From Erythrocercus mccallii (Eukaryota; Chordata; Aves; Passeriformes; Dicruridae), in assembly GCA_013397435.1 (NCBI GenBank), contig VZRG01001668.1, positions 62,001 to 126,000 of the forward strand: 64,000 bases of DNA, written 5' to 3'. Both the position numbers and the translations under genes were made by a program. Under the pieces are notes generated by a model. That model ran no database searches. It worked only from the letters and a program-made list of their open reading frames with translations, and was not told where the DNA came from. Numbering within the stretch: position 1 is the stretch's first letter; every line of letters starts with the position of its first letter. Positions 47,836 through 62,700 of the stretch are shown here, one piece after another.

Positions 47836-49130
47836 TTGCTGTGCCTGAAATTTGTCATTAATTGTAAGTGAACCCCCCACCCCAGTTTTGATTTAGAAAT
47901 AGCCTTTATTATAGTACCTTGCTGCATGGTAAAAGTGATGTTTCTGACCAGCTTACACTGCAGGGGCTCATTCCAGCAGAACTTACAGATGAAAATCTCT
48001 GGTTATGGGACTTTCCTAAGGGCAAAATCTTACAAGAAACTTTGATTGCAGGGATAAGGTTCTGCTGCATGTACACATCTTTCCAAATCAGAAAAAAAGT
48101 TCACGCATCAGGAATTACTTTGTTCTAAGAACAAAACATGAAAAGCAGAGGCCAGAGAACCAAATCTTATGAAACAATGCTACAGGACAGAGTTCCAGCT
48201 GCCTTTATCTGAAAGTGTTCTTGGAATACTTCATGGCTATTATTAGTCTTGCAGTTGTGGAAAAACTGCTCAGTTCTGCTCAGGAGCAGTTGCTTTTGCA
48301 GTTGTTTAGACTAGTGGAAGTGAGCTAGCTGCTCACTTGTGTTGGATGACTGAAGGCTTTCAAGTTTTCTTAAGAGAATTTCCTGCCTAGAGAAGTAAGG
48401 TGCCCAAGAGAAGCACATTACTCTTAGAGTGGTTCTGCTGGTTAATAGAGATGAATAAAGAAGCTTTTAGCTCATGTCAAGAGCGCTTATCAAACGCATC
48501 AGCCTCTAGCATTCGCTCTCCACAAAAAGGAAGCAGGGCTGTTAAATTATAGGGGTGTTTAGATGCACAAAAAACACTCCCCCTCATGTTATTATTATAC
48601 ATTCAAGAAGACAAAGTGATTAGAGACACCCACTCAAGCACTAAATCCTTGGAACAGTGGCTGCTATTCAGCCTGGTAGGGAAACATCCAAGCCTTGATT
48701 CTACTCCAAGCATTTCCAGCCGTACTTTTTCTAGATCCCTGCTAAGTGAGGTGAACTGTGTGTGCAGGTGTGCTTGGCTTGTGAGCCTGAGTGGAAGGGG
48801 CAGAAATAAGGCTGGTACTCAGACGGGGTTTCGCTGTTGTTTCCTCACAGTCACACTTGGTTTAGAGTTGGTTAGTTTTACAACTTCTGATACACTGAGG
48901 CTCATTCCTCACACTCAACCATGGCATTTATTAAATGCAGCAATTTCATTCTGGGTTGTCAATGAGGCCAGTTACTCTTACCAAAGCAAGACTGATCCTC
49001 CCCACCCCCTGGACTAATTGAAGTTTTCTGCATCTCAACTCAAACCCTGGTTCCACGTTACACGCAAGAACAGTGCTAAAAATTAATCAATATTCTGACA
49101 TAATTTAGTACAAGAGCAATTGATACAGAG
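47836..49130. other. Spacer between the convergent DRG1 and EIF4ENIF1 3' ends
   Basis: About 1.3 kb with no recognised gene. Limits depend on the two predicted poly(A) sites. The short reading frames here have no recognised motif. Confidence 0.5.
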
Positions 49131-49146
49131 AGCTGGTAGAATCAAC

Positions 49147-49152
49147 TTTATT
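49147..49152 (-). terminator. Candidate EIF4ENIF1 poly(A) signal (AATAAA)
   Basis: TTTATT on the plus strand gives AATAAA on the minus strand, about 1.6 kb downstream of the EIF4ENIF1 stop. No nearer canonical hexamer was noticed. The interval 49153-50768 would then be 3' UTR. Confidence 0.45.
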
Positions 49153-50768
49153 TACAGAATGTTACTGGGAAAGTGTCAAGTTAAAAAAGTATGAAAACAA
49201 TCTTACAAGGACAAGCTGGTGATTGCATGTTTTACAGGGATTGTTTTGGGAACAACCACTAGAAGTATGGGTGACCTCCAAGAGCTTCCACGTTGGAGAT
49301 TTCAGCTTGCAATTTCCATACAACACTGTCTCTGCTGCACTGAAACAAACCCACCACAGCACACTGGCAAGGGTTAGAATACAAACAAGTGATTTTTTTT
49401 CCTGCTGCTGGTTTTGCTTTCAGTGAGACCTAAGAAAGAGCAAGTCTGTGAGAGTTCTGGTTTTACTTTCACCTCTTAAAAGAGCACAATGGCCTAAGCT
49501 AAGTAGAGGACATGACAGCAGTACTAGACTCAACACAAGTGAGGGAGTGAAGTGAGGAACCATGCAGAAGGATGGAAGAGAACATTTAACTGTTCAGGGA
49601 AGTGAAACAGGCTTAAAAGGAACATAGTATTTTAAAACCAAATATACACAGTAAGATCACAAAACTACCCCATCCTCCCCCTTTCAAGCCACAGAACAAG
49701 ACTCCAAAGGCAAATTTCACAGTAATGGCATCACCAGATGCACACTAGATTGAGGACAGTTCTTGGGACTCCCTTCTATGAACAGCACTGAAGGCAGTAC
49801 AGAATATCCACAGCTATGACTGAGGAGTTGAAGGGTGAGGATTCCAAGGCTCCATTTTGATGACCTTTAGTAACTGGCTTGAAAGATTAAAACAAGGAAA
49901 ACACTGCAGCTAAACAAGGACCAGCACCAGCCCTCTTGAAAGAGCAACAACCAGTAGGTACCTACAGACTGAAGATCTGGCTTTATCATGACTGCACCAG
50001 GTCCCATCCTCAAGGCTTTCGAAGACTAAACAATTCTCTCATTTGGTGGCAAAAGTCACAGGGAATCAGACCTTTGTTACATAGACAGCAAGATGTGGGC
50101 TTTTACTTTGACACTTTAGCTACACTGAGTGCACAGTACGTGACAAAAATGTGAGAGGGAGACCTAGAGGAGATGAGCAGCAAGAAAAGGCAAAGCAACT
50201 TCATCCTGTTCACTCACACTTAGGATATGCAACTTTAATCTTAAAGAAAGTCCCACACGTACAATGGAGAAAGGTCCAAACCATAGGCACAACTAAAGCT
50301 CAACTGTCATCAGCTACTCTTATGTACAGCTGTATAGATTCAAAAAGGCTATTCTAGGTGTGTATGTACAAAAGATTGTTTATACACAAGTCTGTACAGA
50401 AGGGTCTATACATGTAGTTTTCTGCAGAAGGAATCCACAGCTGCTACCTCTACACTAGAGAATATCAGCACTTCATTCACATATTTTACAAAAACAAACA
50501 AAAAAAAATAGACACTTCCAGGATTAAACTGGCTTTGTCGTGCATCTAAATTTCTTCAGGCTTCACTATCCAAGCCATAATGGATCCTTTAGTCTTGATG
50601 CAGACATGAGACCAGGACAGGTGCCATGTGCTTTAGTCTCTCAAAAGGAAATTTTGCACAGAGTGCTAAAAATAAAAGCCCCAAAAAACCAAACAGAGGT
50701 GAAGTCCTGACTATGGACATTTTCATCCAGTCTAAAGAATCACAAATGTTCCACCCAGTGGTCACTGT

Positions 50769-53700
50769 TCACTGCCGGTATTCCAGTTCATCTACACTGA
50801 TGACTTTGGATGGCATGGATGGCAGAGGCTGCTGCAACACATCTGAACCAAACCATTTTGCCAGGCCAATGGGAGAGCCACTTCTCTGGCTGGGGCGATG
50901 GTCAAGCTGTGTGTGCCCGTGAGATAATCCAGTCCGAGGCAGCACATTTTGAGGGGCTGTTTGTGCACCAGCAGGTGATCCCTGTGCTCCAGAGCCTGTG
51001 AAATGTAAAGCTATTAGAGGTGGAGTAATACCCAGCACAGATTTGCCCTCGAGCTATCACCTGATAAGGCCTGTGAGCTGAATGTGGCTTTTATTCATTC
51101 TATGAGCCCCAGGAAGTCCAGGCACCACGTGTTTATTTTCATTAGTACTCCCATAAGTGGCCTGACACTGCCAGTTCCGGACACGGTATCACACGGGATT
51201 GAAGGGAAGACCAGGATCAAATGGCATTTCCCTGGAGAAGGTGGGTGGCCTGTGGCCCAGGAAGGCTGAAAGCTTGCACACATGCTGCAAGAGTCAGATC
51301 TGTCAGTAGCAACACATGTTCTGCAACCAAACACTTCACTTGGACTTTGTTCTGCTATAGCAGCCTGCAGTGGCCCAAACCACTTGAGACCCACACAAGT
51401 GATGATGAATAACTAAATTATAAAGTAGCTTCCTGCTAGCACAGTGTACTCAATGCCCCAGAAAGTAGTCCTCTAGACCTCCCACTCCTGCTGTCTGTTT
51501 TAACCTACCTGATCGTTGTAGCTGCTGTTGCATCATGGCGAGCTGCAAAGGCGTCCCCGAGCGTGGATTTAAGATGTGATGGCTTGCTGTTGGTAGTGGA
51601 TAAAAAGGCTGGCCAAGGATGGGAGCAGATATTCCCTGCAAGTGAGACAGGTCCACTCCAGGAGGAAGCATACCTGTTGAACATGAGCAAGAAAACTTCT
51701 TACCTGATAAGCATGAGGAACTTAATGCAAAACAAAAATATGTATTTAGATGGGTTGGAATTTATTGTCTCGTTTTAAAGGTCACTCCTAATATAATAGA
51801 GACCACCAGTAGTATCAGTTTAAGCTGTTCCTAACACAAAGTCAGTCTCAAAGAGAACATGCATGAACAGGAAAGAAAGTATGGCTTACCTGCTTGCAGC
51901 AGAGGAAGATGTTGCGGATGGACCCCCTGTGCCATCATTCTCTGGACCAATCCTGGGTGCAGTTGATGAGCAGGTCGTACAAGTGGTACATGGGGAACAA
52001 GGGGTACTTGATGAACAGGACGAAGGAAAGGGCCTCCTGGTACTGGGGAGGCCATTGTAGGAGTCTTCCTACCAGCTGATTTGGGCCTGTAGTCTTGCTC
52101 TTTGGTGCAACGATTTGCTTGGGTAAGAGGTGTGGAACATGCAGAGCGTTGCAGTGCAGGTAGTTTGGTACCTAAGGTGGGCAAAGTTCCTTGATCTGCA
52201 TTCTCCACAGAACTAGACAGTAGGTTATCTGTAGCTAGAATTGAATACAGCTATTACAGTCCACAGCTAGAGATTGCACCTAATGAAAATTAAAGCTTAA
52301 TGATTGGATTAAGATTAGATTCCAGAACTAGCCGAACTGTAGTCGTATATGTTTAATAGTAAGCATCTTTTTTCTGGATGCTTCTGGCCAAATTATTTCA
52401 AAAGACTAATGAGAAGGAATATGTTCCACAGAAATCCCTTTACAGGAAACTTAAATTAGATCAGAATCAGCAGTAACTCCACTTTTAATTCTTATTTTTC
52501 CTTTTTCTTAGGAATTTTGAACTAGCAGCCTGGATGAGTCAGTGCCAAAGGTCATAGGAGGTACAAGAGATCCTCTCTAGACAAGATTTTATGTTGGAGT
52601 TGTGCCAGAAGTCTGGCCGAAGGTGGTTTTTCAGTTTAGCTGTGTTTGGGGGTTAACAGCAGCCTTCTATGTCTGACACCTGCTTAGCGAGATTTGGAAT
52701 ACTAAAGCGCCTCCAGAAGCTACTTCCACAGACCCATCCAGATGAGTTAGACAAGGCCTAAAATACCTTGGCATCAACTACTACAGTGGAGGTATTTCAG
52801 CTGGACTGCTACCATGAACTGCAAGCTGCCTCTGCAGCCACCAGTGCTGAAGCACAACGCCATGCCCACTGGCCACGCCAGTCTGACTGGCTCAGGCAAC
52901 TGCTGTTGAGCATTGCCTTTTAATAGTCTCTTACATCAGTTTGGGTGACAAAACGCTTCCTCATCTGCTACACTTAAGAGCTTAACTGGTCTCAGCTTTG
53001 ACTGTTCAGTTGTCTCCAGACAACTCTAGGTTTTCAGTTACTGGTGTAGAGAGCTATGGAAGCATTGTGGTCACTGTGCTTGTTCAGTAAGAAGAGTTGC
53101 AAACAGTTATGGTCCAGGCCTCTTAGTGTCGCTCAGAAATTGATAGGAAATACAGATTAGGCCCCAGCACTGCTAGAAGGTGCACTTGGAAGTGTATCCC
53201 CTCCTCCCCCACAGGCTCCCTCACTTCTACACCCTCAACTCCACGGATCAGGAATGTCTAAAGCCTGGGTGTATTATGTGCTGAGACAATCTGAGTCTAT
53301 TCCAAATCCCTTTTGTGGTATTTTAAAGCCATTACAATACCTTCATTTGGTCTCTGATTTTCATCTTTAACATCACTGATTTTCATTTTCCCAGAAACTG
53401 GATCCTCTTTGCTTTTCTCCTTGCTCTCATACATCTTGCGAATGACCGAGGTAGGTGTGAAGGAGGGAGACAGCTGCAGAGAACACAGCAGAAGCAATGC
53501 CTCACCCAGTGCTCATTATCCACACCACAGTATCTCAGTTGTGGGTGGACACCAATTCTAGCACATCCTTTCCATTTAAAGCTCTTTTGGATCAGCTGCT
53601 GTGCCCATGATTTTTACTTCACCTCATTTCATAGCTTTACTCTATAGTTTAAGCATTTCTCTTTAGCTTTTTTGCAAGTCCAATATCAAAATCTGCAGCT

Positions 53701-56700
53701 GTTCTCAGTTAAATGTACCTTAACAGGCTTGAAACAAAATAGCTGAGCTGTAGTCTACGTTACAGCTGTTTCCTCATTGCTGTTGGTTCAGAAGAGCAGC
53801 TCCATAGATATTCCTACAGAGCTGCTTCATCTGCATTAACTCAGGGCTGATGTTCTGCAGACAATTATTGCCTCATTTGGGTTTTCCCCCATTCAGAGTT
53901 CCATAGCACCTGTGGAAGTCAGTGGTTTGGAATACAAACTTGTATTACTTGTTTCCTTTGGCAGGTGATAGTTTGTGTCAGTCCTCAGCTGTAAGTAACT
54001 GACTCATTATTGGAAAATTTAGATCAAAACTGCATTCTGAAGGCAGAGAGCCAACAGCTTGGCTTTGAGATTTTACTCATTTTCAAAGTGCCCCTGAAGC
54101 TCCTAGGTATTATTTCAACCCACAGACACTTAGGTCAAACAGTTCATACCCAAACACCAGTGTTCTCTGAAGCATCTCATGGCTTTCAGTACTTCTGAAA
54201 ATTTAAGCACCAAAATATCGCTTTAGTTTTCATAATCACCTTCATTTGGTTTCAGAAGATGAGCTCAAGGTTAACATTAATGGTATTTCTTCAGTTTTAG
54301 ATAAGACAGTGGTCAGAAAAGGCTCTTTTCCAAGGGGAAGACTTTCAGTTAAGCACAAAGGGAAACTCATTCCTGTATCACGTGGCCACAGATATAACAG
54401 GAATATGATTAACTCCATGGCCTCCCTTTCTCCCATCAATTACCATTGCTATCATCTGCTTCCTGCAGACACTTTTACAGTTCTCCCTACAAGCACTGAA
54501 CATCAGGTACTGACCATGCTGGTAATGGATGCTGCAGGAGCTGGAGAAGATGCATTCCCTCTGTGTCCTGGTGCAGGGGATTTAGCCACTCGCTGCTGCC
54601 TGTGAAGGGACAGGGAGTCAGAAGAGGCTCTGCTCTTGGCACAGAATCAAAGGTAGCATTGCCAAGAACCAACGCAATCCTGAGTGATTAGTGCCAATAT
54701 CTAGTGAAAGACAAAATTCACATTAAAAATCAGTTAACAACATACCCCTTAAATTTTCCAGTCAGGTGCTCACCTATTTCTGTAACCATCTCTGCTTTTG
54801 TCCATTTGTGGTTTACCAAAGCCATGCTGATAGAAATTTGCTGCATGTATGGCCAAGTCATGTGGGAGGGCCAGTCCCTCTAATGCAGCTTGCTGGATCT
54901 CCAGAGGACTCATCTGAGGTAGAGTTGCACAAAAACCACACAGTTAAAGCCTGTATTTGGTTGGGGTTTTTTAAGATACTGAAGATTGACTGCTATAGCT
55001 ACTAATGTCTTCACCAATATCTGCCACCAACAGTCTGTTTTATTAACAGGCAATACAAGTTTCAAAAAATCTTGTACCTGAGGTATTCTAACATGGACCA
55101 AATTGCAATGTTGTTTTGAGACTGTACTAAATTAGACTTTGCATCCTCACACTCAGAGTAAACTTAACGAAGCACAAACATCTGGATGCAACAGCTAAGT
55201 GTTTCCACAAATTAGTTCTAGATCACAGAACACAAAGAGATGCAAATACATTAAGCAGAAAGAATGCCATCTAACCTGTGCAGCAACTGGGCTCATGGGC
55301 TTCCTTACACCTGGAAATGGATCACCAAGCAATTGCTGAGAACCTTGTCCAAAACCTAAAGAATATTTAACAGTTGTATTTAAAAAGTACTAAGTTTCTT
55401 TCAATACATAGAATACATATCCCAAAGTAAAATAATGCTACACGAATTAAGGATTCCTTGTGAAGACTCTCAGCTCACCCCTTTAAATCCACATAGGCTA
55501 CATCTCTTCCTTGTCACAGAGCTGGAGAGCTACAAAGGAGGCTTTTGGTAATGTTTTGTAATACAAATGGCCAAGTAGCCCTTGAAAGTTATTCTTACAC
55601 AGTAGCTGAGCACATTATTCCACACCAGAACTCACTGTGAGGTCTGGGTGATGAATTTAACATTAGAGACTAGTAAGTGAAAGGGTACTTTGCACTCAAA
55701 AGGCAGACACTGCCCTAGTTGCCCACCAAGTGCCAGGAAGTTTTTATAGTTCTGTAAAGCAGTCCTAAGAAAACCTCAAGTAATAAAAACCCACTTTGCA
55801 ACCAGTCTCACCAATGGGTGAAGATATTCTGTGGCGCAGGTAATCTGCAGAAGCAGCTCGTGTTGGGAACACAGGTGGGATGGGGGGAGATGGGGCTCTT
55901 TGTGTCAGCAAAGAGGCTGCAGGTTCCAAACCACCTATCAGGCCACTTAAGACATTGGATGAAGCCGGTCTGGTAATGGGTGGACCAAGAAGTTCCTAAA
56001 AATAAGAAAACATTCAAAATATGTCAAATTTACATGAATGAGCTCATTTTACTACACTACAGGCTGCCCTATTTATAGCAATTTAGAGACAAGGGGGACT
56101 TGTGCAACCAGATACACCAACCCTGGTTTGCCCAGAATTAGGCACTGAGGAAGCTTTTCATTTTCAAGCTGTAATTACAGGAAATAACATGACAAGAAAC
56201 ATTTTTAGGTAAACTGGTCTAGTCCCTAGTTCTTTCTTCTCTACAGTATCTTATCTGACTACTGATCCCATAATTGCCTTAAATGCCTTATTTTCAAATA
56301 ATTTTTGTTTTCCCATTGGGGATATGCTTTTAAGTACTTCCCTCCCCCCAGTAAGAATACCTGCAGAATATTCTTTGATAGAGGCTGGCCTGACATCTCT
56401 GGAGGTGACATTAAGTGGCTTTCAAGGCTCTGCTAAGAAAATGAAAACACTGTAAATTAGACATAGATACAACCAAGCTCATTAAGTGACTGTCTGCATT
56501 TGTCTCAGTGACAGAAATGTCACCTGCTCTGTTATGCATCAGCTAAATAAAATTTCAGCAAAGTTAAGGGCTGAGCTGGCTCACAGATCTCCCCTATCCA
56601 AGAAAAATGCCCTGGGCTAGATTGCATCCAGGGTAGCTCACTGTGCCTCATTCAAGTTTGGGTCAAATACATGAATTTATGTAATTGTGTAAAGTGGAGA

Positions 56701-59700
56701 TGGAACACTGAGCCATTGGTTAGCTGAAAATATGTACAAACTGAAAAGTGTTTTTATGTTTAAAAAATTATTTAAGATATTCTTCTGTGCATCGAAATTG
56801 CACATTAACGTAGAGAGACACTCAGAAGCAAAAGTCTTGATTTAAGTCTGAGACCAATCTGGAAATTTTTCACAGGGCAATTTGCATTCTTCACTATCTT
56901 TTAGTGAAGTGGGATGAGTCTAAATGTCCTTGGGCATAGTTTGGCAGGAAAAACACATGCTTTAGACCTACTCAGTTGTTAGGAGTATCTTCTGGTGCCA
57001 GAAATATTTACTGACAGCTTTTGGGTCAAGTGTACTGTTTAGGCAGTTAGTGGCAGGATGAAACTTCATCCTACAATCCCTTGCAGTCTAAACCTTACTA
57101 TTATCTGTTGTTTAATATTAATCTTCCAGCTAACAAGTATTCACTTCAGTTTCACCTTAGTACAAGTGATGCTAAAAGTCAAGTGTAAAACAATATTGTT
57201 CACTGACATACCTCTACTAAACAAAGGTCACTAAAAACATCTGGGCTTCAGGTAAGGGTTGGCTGCTACCCCCCTGCAAACACCAGAGCCACTGGCTGCT
57301 ACTTACATTGACTTTGGGCTGTGAAGGCAGAGTCCCACTTGCCTTCATGCTGCTGACGAGTTTGTTAAATGCAGTCATATCCCCATCCTTCTTCATCTGT
57401 CTGGAGCCACTGACATTCAGGGCTTCTTCCATTTGCTCAGCCATAAAAGGAGTGGCAATTTTCCCCTCCTGATCCACTTTCAGACCTTTTAGCCCAGCTT
57501 CAACTTCCTCCACTGAAAGTACAACTCCTGAATGTGCTGAAAAATACAGGAGAAATAGTGGTAAACCACAGCTCTGTTCTCAAGTGAGCTAATAATTCTC
57601 GTGCAAGTGTTGAAGAGAAGTTGTTTAAAAACTAGGAACAGTCAAAAACTTATTTTTTGATATTGATCCTAGCTGTTAAACTATGACTGACCTGTGTTTA
57701 GACTGACATTCTAATATATCCAAATTCAGAGAACTGACATGCACAACTACTGCCATGTAAGACTCCACAAGAACCTGTTAAGCTTCAGCTACTAAATTCT
57801 CACTCTCTTTCATTTATCCTGCAAATGTTGTTACTACATTTTACAACTTTGCCTGCACTAACAGAGAACATTTGTGTGAAAATTGAGTTTTTTCTCGATT
57901 AGGAAAGTTTTATTTATCTTATACTCCAGGAGACCAGATGGTTTTACAGCCACAGTGCAAGCCAAGTCAAATTTCTGAAGCTATCATAAGTAGAAAGAAT
58001 ACATACCTGGAAATCTAGATACTTTAGAGACTCGCACACTTAAGCTCAGTGTGTATAAAGTTTGAAGTAGATTTTTTTCTCAGAAATTAAAGCCTCTTTT
58101 AGAAAGATTTCACTGGCATAACCAGCATAAGGTACAGTGCTCTTAGCAGTACTTTTTTCCTGTATATGCATATATATATATATACACATATATAAACACC
58201 TACTGGTGCCTGACATCAAGGCTAAACATGCTTTATGGACCAGCTAACACACATCACAAGGTATGACACCTTAAAAGAAAAGGAAGAAGAGACAGAAGCA
58301 TGCCATGGGTTGCAGATGTTGGCACAAAGAAATAAGATTTACTGCAAATTTGGGCAAGAAGGTGGAGAAAAGAAACGATGCAGACATGCAGCACGGAACA
58401 TGAGGAAATGTGATGCTGGTGGAGAGGAATTGAACTGAAAACTCCACAACATTTGAAGAGCTGTACAGCATTTTAGCCTCACATCAGGTACTTTTGAGGG
58501 AATAGAAGCTTCCTCACTGATTTTTGTTCCTTCATCCTTGGTTCGTGAGGATCAAAGTCAAAAAAGTTTTTAGTAGGAAAGTCAGACTAAGCAGAACAGA
58601 AATAGAACTACAAGTATTTTTTAAGTGAAATTAAGGAGGTTCTCCACATGTTAGCCAACACTCCCTACTCCCAAACTGGATGCATAAGATTATTTGCAGT
58701 GTTTAGATGCTCTCCTTTCTAGCTGCTTCACACTAATCAGAAGGGCATCACTTTTTTCTTCAGTCCACTTTACATGGCAATACATGCTGCTTGCCAAAGA
58801 GAAACCAATCTGGAATTAGACCTCAAGATTCCACAGAACACATGCATTTCGTACACTCCATGCATGCTATGGGCCCAGACATGCAAATCCCTAAGCTGGA
58901 GGCACCCTTGGGGAAAAAAAAATTCCACATTCTCAAGCCACTGTTCAACTTCTTAGATCTGACATTTAATGGATCAATGTGATCCATTATAGACACTGTC
59001 AAGGATGACTTACACTGTTGGGTTTTGGTAAAGCCAGAGTTTAAATGTCACAGTTTCAGAGCTGACATTAACCAGTCACCAGTATGAAAAAAACTTAGGC
59101 AAATGCCACACACAAAGCTGGAAACTCAGATCAAGACTTGCATCATCTTATAATTGTTTCTGGCCACTAAAGCAGTCTGATGAAGTCCTGATGTCATCCT
59201 GTGGTTAGGATGAAAAGAGTCAGTGATGATATTGACACAACTGAGAGCTGCTGAACACTGAGTTTTCAGTGCTGTAAGTAAATCTATAACACTGCCTGCT
59301 CCCGGATTTGGCAGTTGAGGTTTCCAGAATACCAAGCCTCTTGCTGGGAGATACTGCACCACAAGAACTTGACAATAGCTGAAGAGGCACTTACTGCTCT
59401 CTCTAAGCTTTTCCTTGTTGGCTGAAAGACTTGAGAGAAGAGGTTTTAAGTCCACTTTGGCTTTCTGTAGCATTTCTAGGATGTCCACTTTGTTTTCAGA
59501 GTGGTCTTCCAATGGAATGGGAGCAAAGTAGTTTCCAGAGTTCTGGCCAGGGGAGAGAATGGCTTGCTCTAGACCTGAAACAGCAAAACCAGGAGCACTG
59601 CGACATCAGTTTACCAACCCAATGGCTCAAGATGAACAACACTGGCAACCAACTTCAACATGCCACTGCAAAGTTATGCCTCACACCCCTTGCCCAAGAT

Positions 59701-62700
59701 CAGCTGGAAAGTCATCAGGAAGCACTGACAAGAACATTTATTAAAAAAGAACTTCCAAAAGAACGCCAAGTGCTTAAACTGTGGGAGAACTCATTGTCCT
59801 AAAGCCTTATCTGCCATCTTCTTATTGAATGAGTAAGAGAATGTGGAAGGAGGCTACTTGACCCTGCACTGCACTGTCCTGCAGCCTTACCTGCTAGCCT
59901 CTCCAGTTCCTCATGAGGGGTAGATCTCAAGCTGCTTGACCGACTTCCAGAACGACTGGGATTAGAAAACCACCTGCTGAACCTGCTGGCAGAGACTGAA
60001 CCTTCCCCCAGCACATCCTCTATCATCTAAGGGAGGGAAAAAAGAGAAAATCTTAAACATAAGCAAGATCAGCAACATCTCTGAAAACTTTTACTGTGCA
60101 AGCAAGATTCTTCTGCTACAACTACATGCTTCTCCCAGAGTTTCAAAGCTTTGATCTGCTTTTTTTCCTGCAGTCAGTTAACATAACCCATCTCTAACTG
60201 ACACCAAATATTTACTCACAGTAAAACTAACTGTGAAACACAACCAGAGCACCCAAAGACCATTAACTACACCATTTTAAAGTAGAAGTGTCAAGACAAC
60301 CCAAGTATTTAAAAACCAGTGCATTATAAAAACATAACTCAAACTAAAGCTTCTCCTATCCTGCAAGACAGGACCCAGTTAAAGCCTGGCTCAATAGGCA
60401 CAGCTGCAGTTTCAGGCATGTTTTCCTTTAGACAAAAGGAAGAGCAGCTTCTTCCTCTCACAGAAATTGTTTTTTCTGAAACAAGGAGCTCTCAACACTA
60501 TTTACAACAGAGCAAAAAATAGTATTGCTCCATTTGGTTTTGATTGTTCGACTCTAACATATCAGAAGAATTAAGGCAAGAAATGTACAATCCTATGATA
60601 ACACTTGTCACAGACATATCACCAGTACAAAGAAACTCACTTTTATGACAAGTTATAACATCTGCCCATCTGTATCACCAGCAGGTATTTTCACTTGGGA
60701 ACTCCCTGCTTTTGAAAGGGGTCATCATCCTGCACATATGCTGAAAATCAGATTATCAAATCTAAAGAAACCATTTACAGCTTCTATAGGGAGAAGGAAC
60801 TCTCCTCCATGTATTTATCAAATTACTGGCATTATATGATGACCCTTTTCTAATGCAAGCAGCTTGTCCACATTAAAGATTAGGTCAGAAATACTTTTTT
60901 TTTAAACCTCAATGTTTCTAAACCATGTCAGGTCTGTTTGCTTGCAAACAAGAACACAATTTTTGACTTTTAACTGAATTGGTAGGTTGTGTTTATCCAA
61001 CACAGGAGTAATAGTTCTAAAAAGTAAATTAACCTCTTAATGGTTAAAGTAATAAGGATTCAAACCCTCTCAGGCACATTACCACCAGTGTCTCCAGGCT
61101 CACTGCCTGCCAGGACATCTGCACAGAAGATGAGTTTGATGCAATTCCCAGACTTAGAAAAGGTTGTCTTCAGCTAGACTAAATTTGTACAGTGAATCTT
61201 CTCAGAACATATCTTTAATAATTCCAAAGATCCATTCAGAATGTCAATTTTGAGCCTTTAAGTAGCGACCGAAAGAAAGGAAAAATAGTCAACTAGTTTG
61301 CCTCAAACACTTTGGAGCCAGACCCACCTAGGGGTAACACTTAGGCAGAAACATCCTAACACTCCAAAGCTAAATCTCTACAAATTCATCTTAAACTCAT
61401 GCACTTCATAAAGGAACTGCCACAAAGCAAGAACTTTCAGCTTTCACAGAAAGCAGCTGCAGCAAAAAATGCTTCTCATGAGTATCCCCAGTCTTAAAAC
61501 CCAGAAAACTCACTGAAGCCAGGCCAGGAACACTTTTATCCAAGTTAAAGAACTCATTGAAGTCAAACTCTCCTGGAGCCGGTTCTTGTAAAACAGCTTC
61601 TCTAGGAACTTCTTGATCTGCTGGGGTTTCATTGGCAAGGACGGTTTGCACTTCATCCTCTTCTGCCACTCCACCATTGCATTCTATGCCTTAAAAAGAA
61701 AATCAAGTGACTGCTGAATCACTGAATTTGACTATTTCCTGTGGGAACAGTGCCTGACAGCCAATGCACTTGCCCAGGGACTAGAAGCACAGGCCCAAAG
61801 GAACCCAGCCCCCAAGTGAAACCTCATCAGTTACACTGTGCTGGCTCCTGCAAGAGAAAACAGCACCCACTGCAACTCCTAGCACAGAGCTTCCAGTCTG
61901 GTAAGACTATCTCTAGCTCAAAAAAGTAAGAACTGCCACTGAACTGTGCACAAACAACTGCATCCTGATCAGCCTGGGCTGTTATGCCACACCAAGCACA
62001 TACAGCTGTTGCAGAAAGTCAACAGCTGCTGCTGTTTTTCCATCAAGAATCCTTTGGCAGCTCCTGCCTTCTTGACATGGGTTCTTAAGAGTCAGCATAT
62101 GACAAATACTGCTTCTCCTCCTTCATCAGGAGCAAGGCACTTCTCACTTTATAGACTTCTCAGCAAGCTTGCACAGGGCACTGCAGACAAGATGTGACAT
62201 GGCTACAAACCCCTGTGCTTGGAACTGCACCACAATGCAGTTGTGTTGTCCACCTGCACAATTTCTAGCATTAAAAAGCTATCTTCTCTTGTACCACACT
62301 GCAACTTTTTTCTGTAATAATCCAATGACTGCACACAAATTCAAGTCTCCCAATTCAGTTTAAAGCTATGTTACTGGCAGCTGTATGCCCAGATCAGGGT
62401 TCCTAATGTTAGCATTACCATAAGGAAAAAAATGATTTCAAGTACCTCAGAGCATTAGCTTAATTTAAACAGAACCTTCAGCACTCAGCAGGACATAGAA
62501 ATGGACAAGACCTTTAAAATAAACTATCAACTTCTGATATCATTCAACAGCCATACAAGGTTTTTTCCCAGCCTCTCAATCCTGCCTCTCTTTGGGGGGG
62601 GGAAACCGTAATTTATCACCTAATTGATCTTTCACATTACAAATACTATTATAGGCTTTACAGCTCGTGCTTCAGGATGACCAAAAGCTATGCAAGTTTA

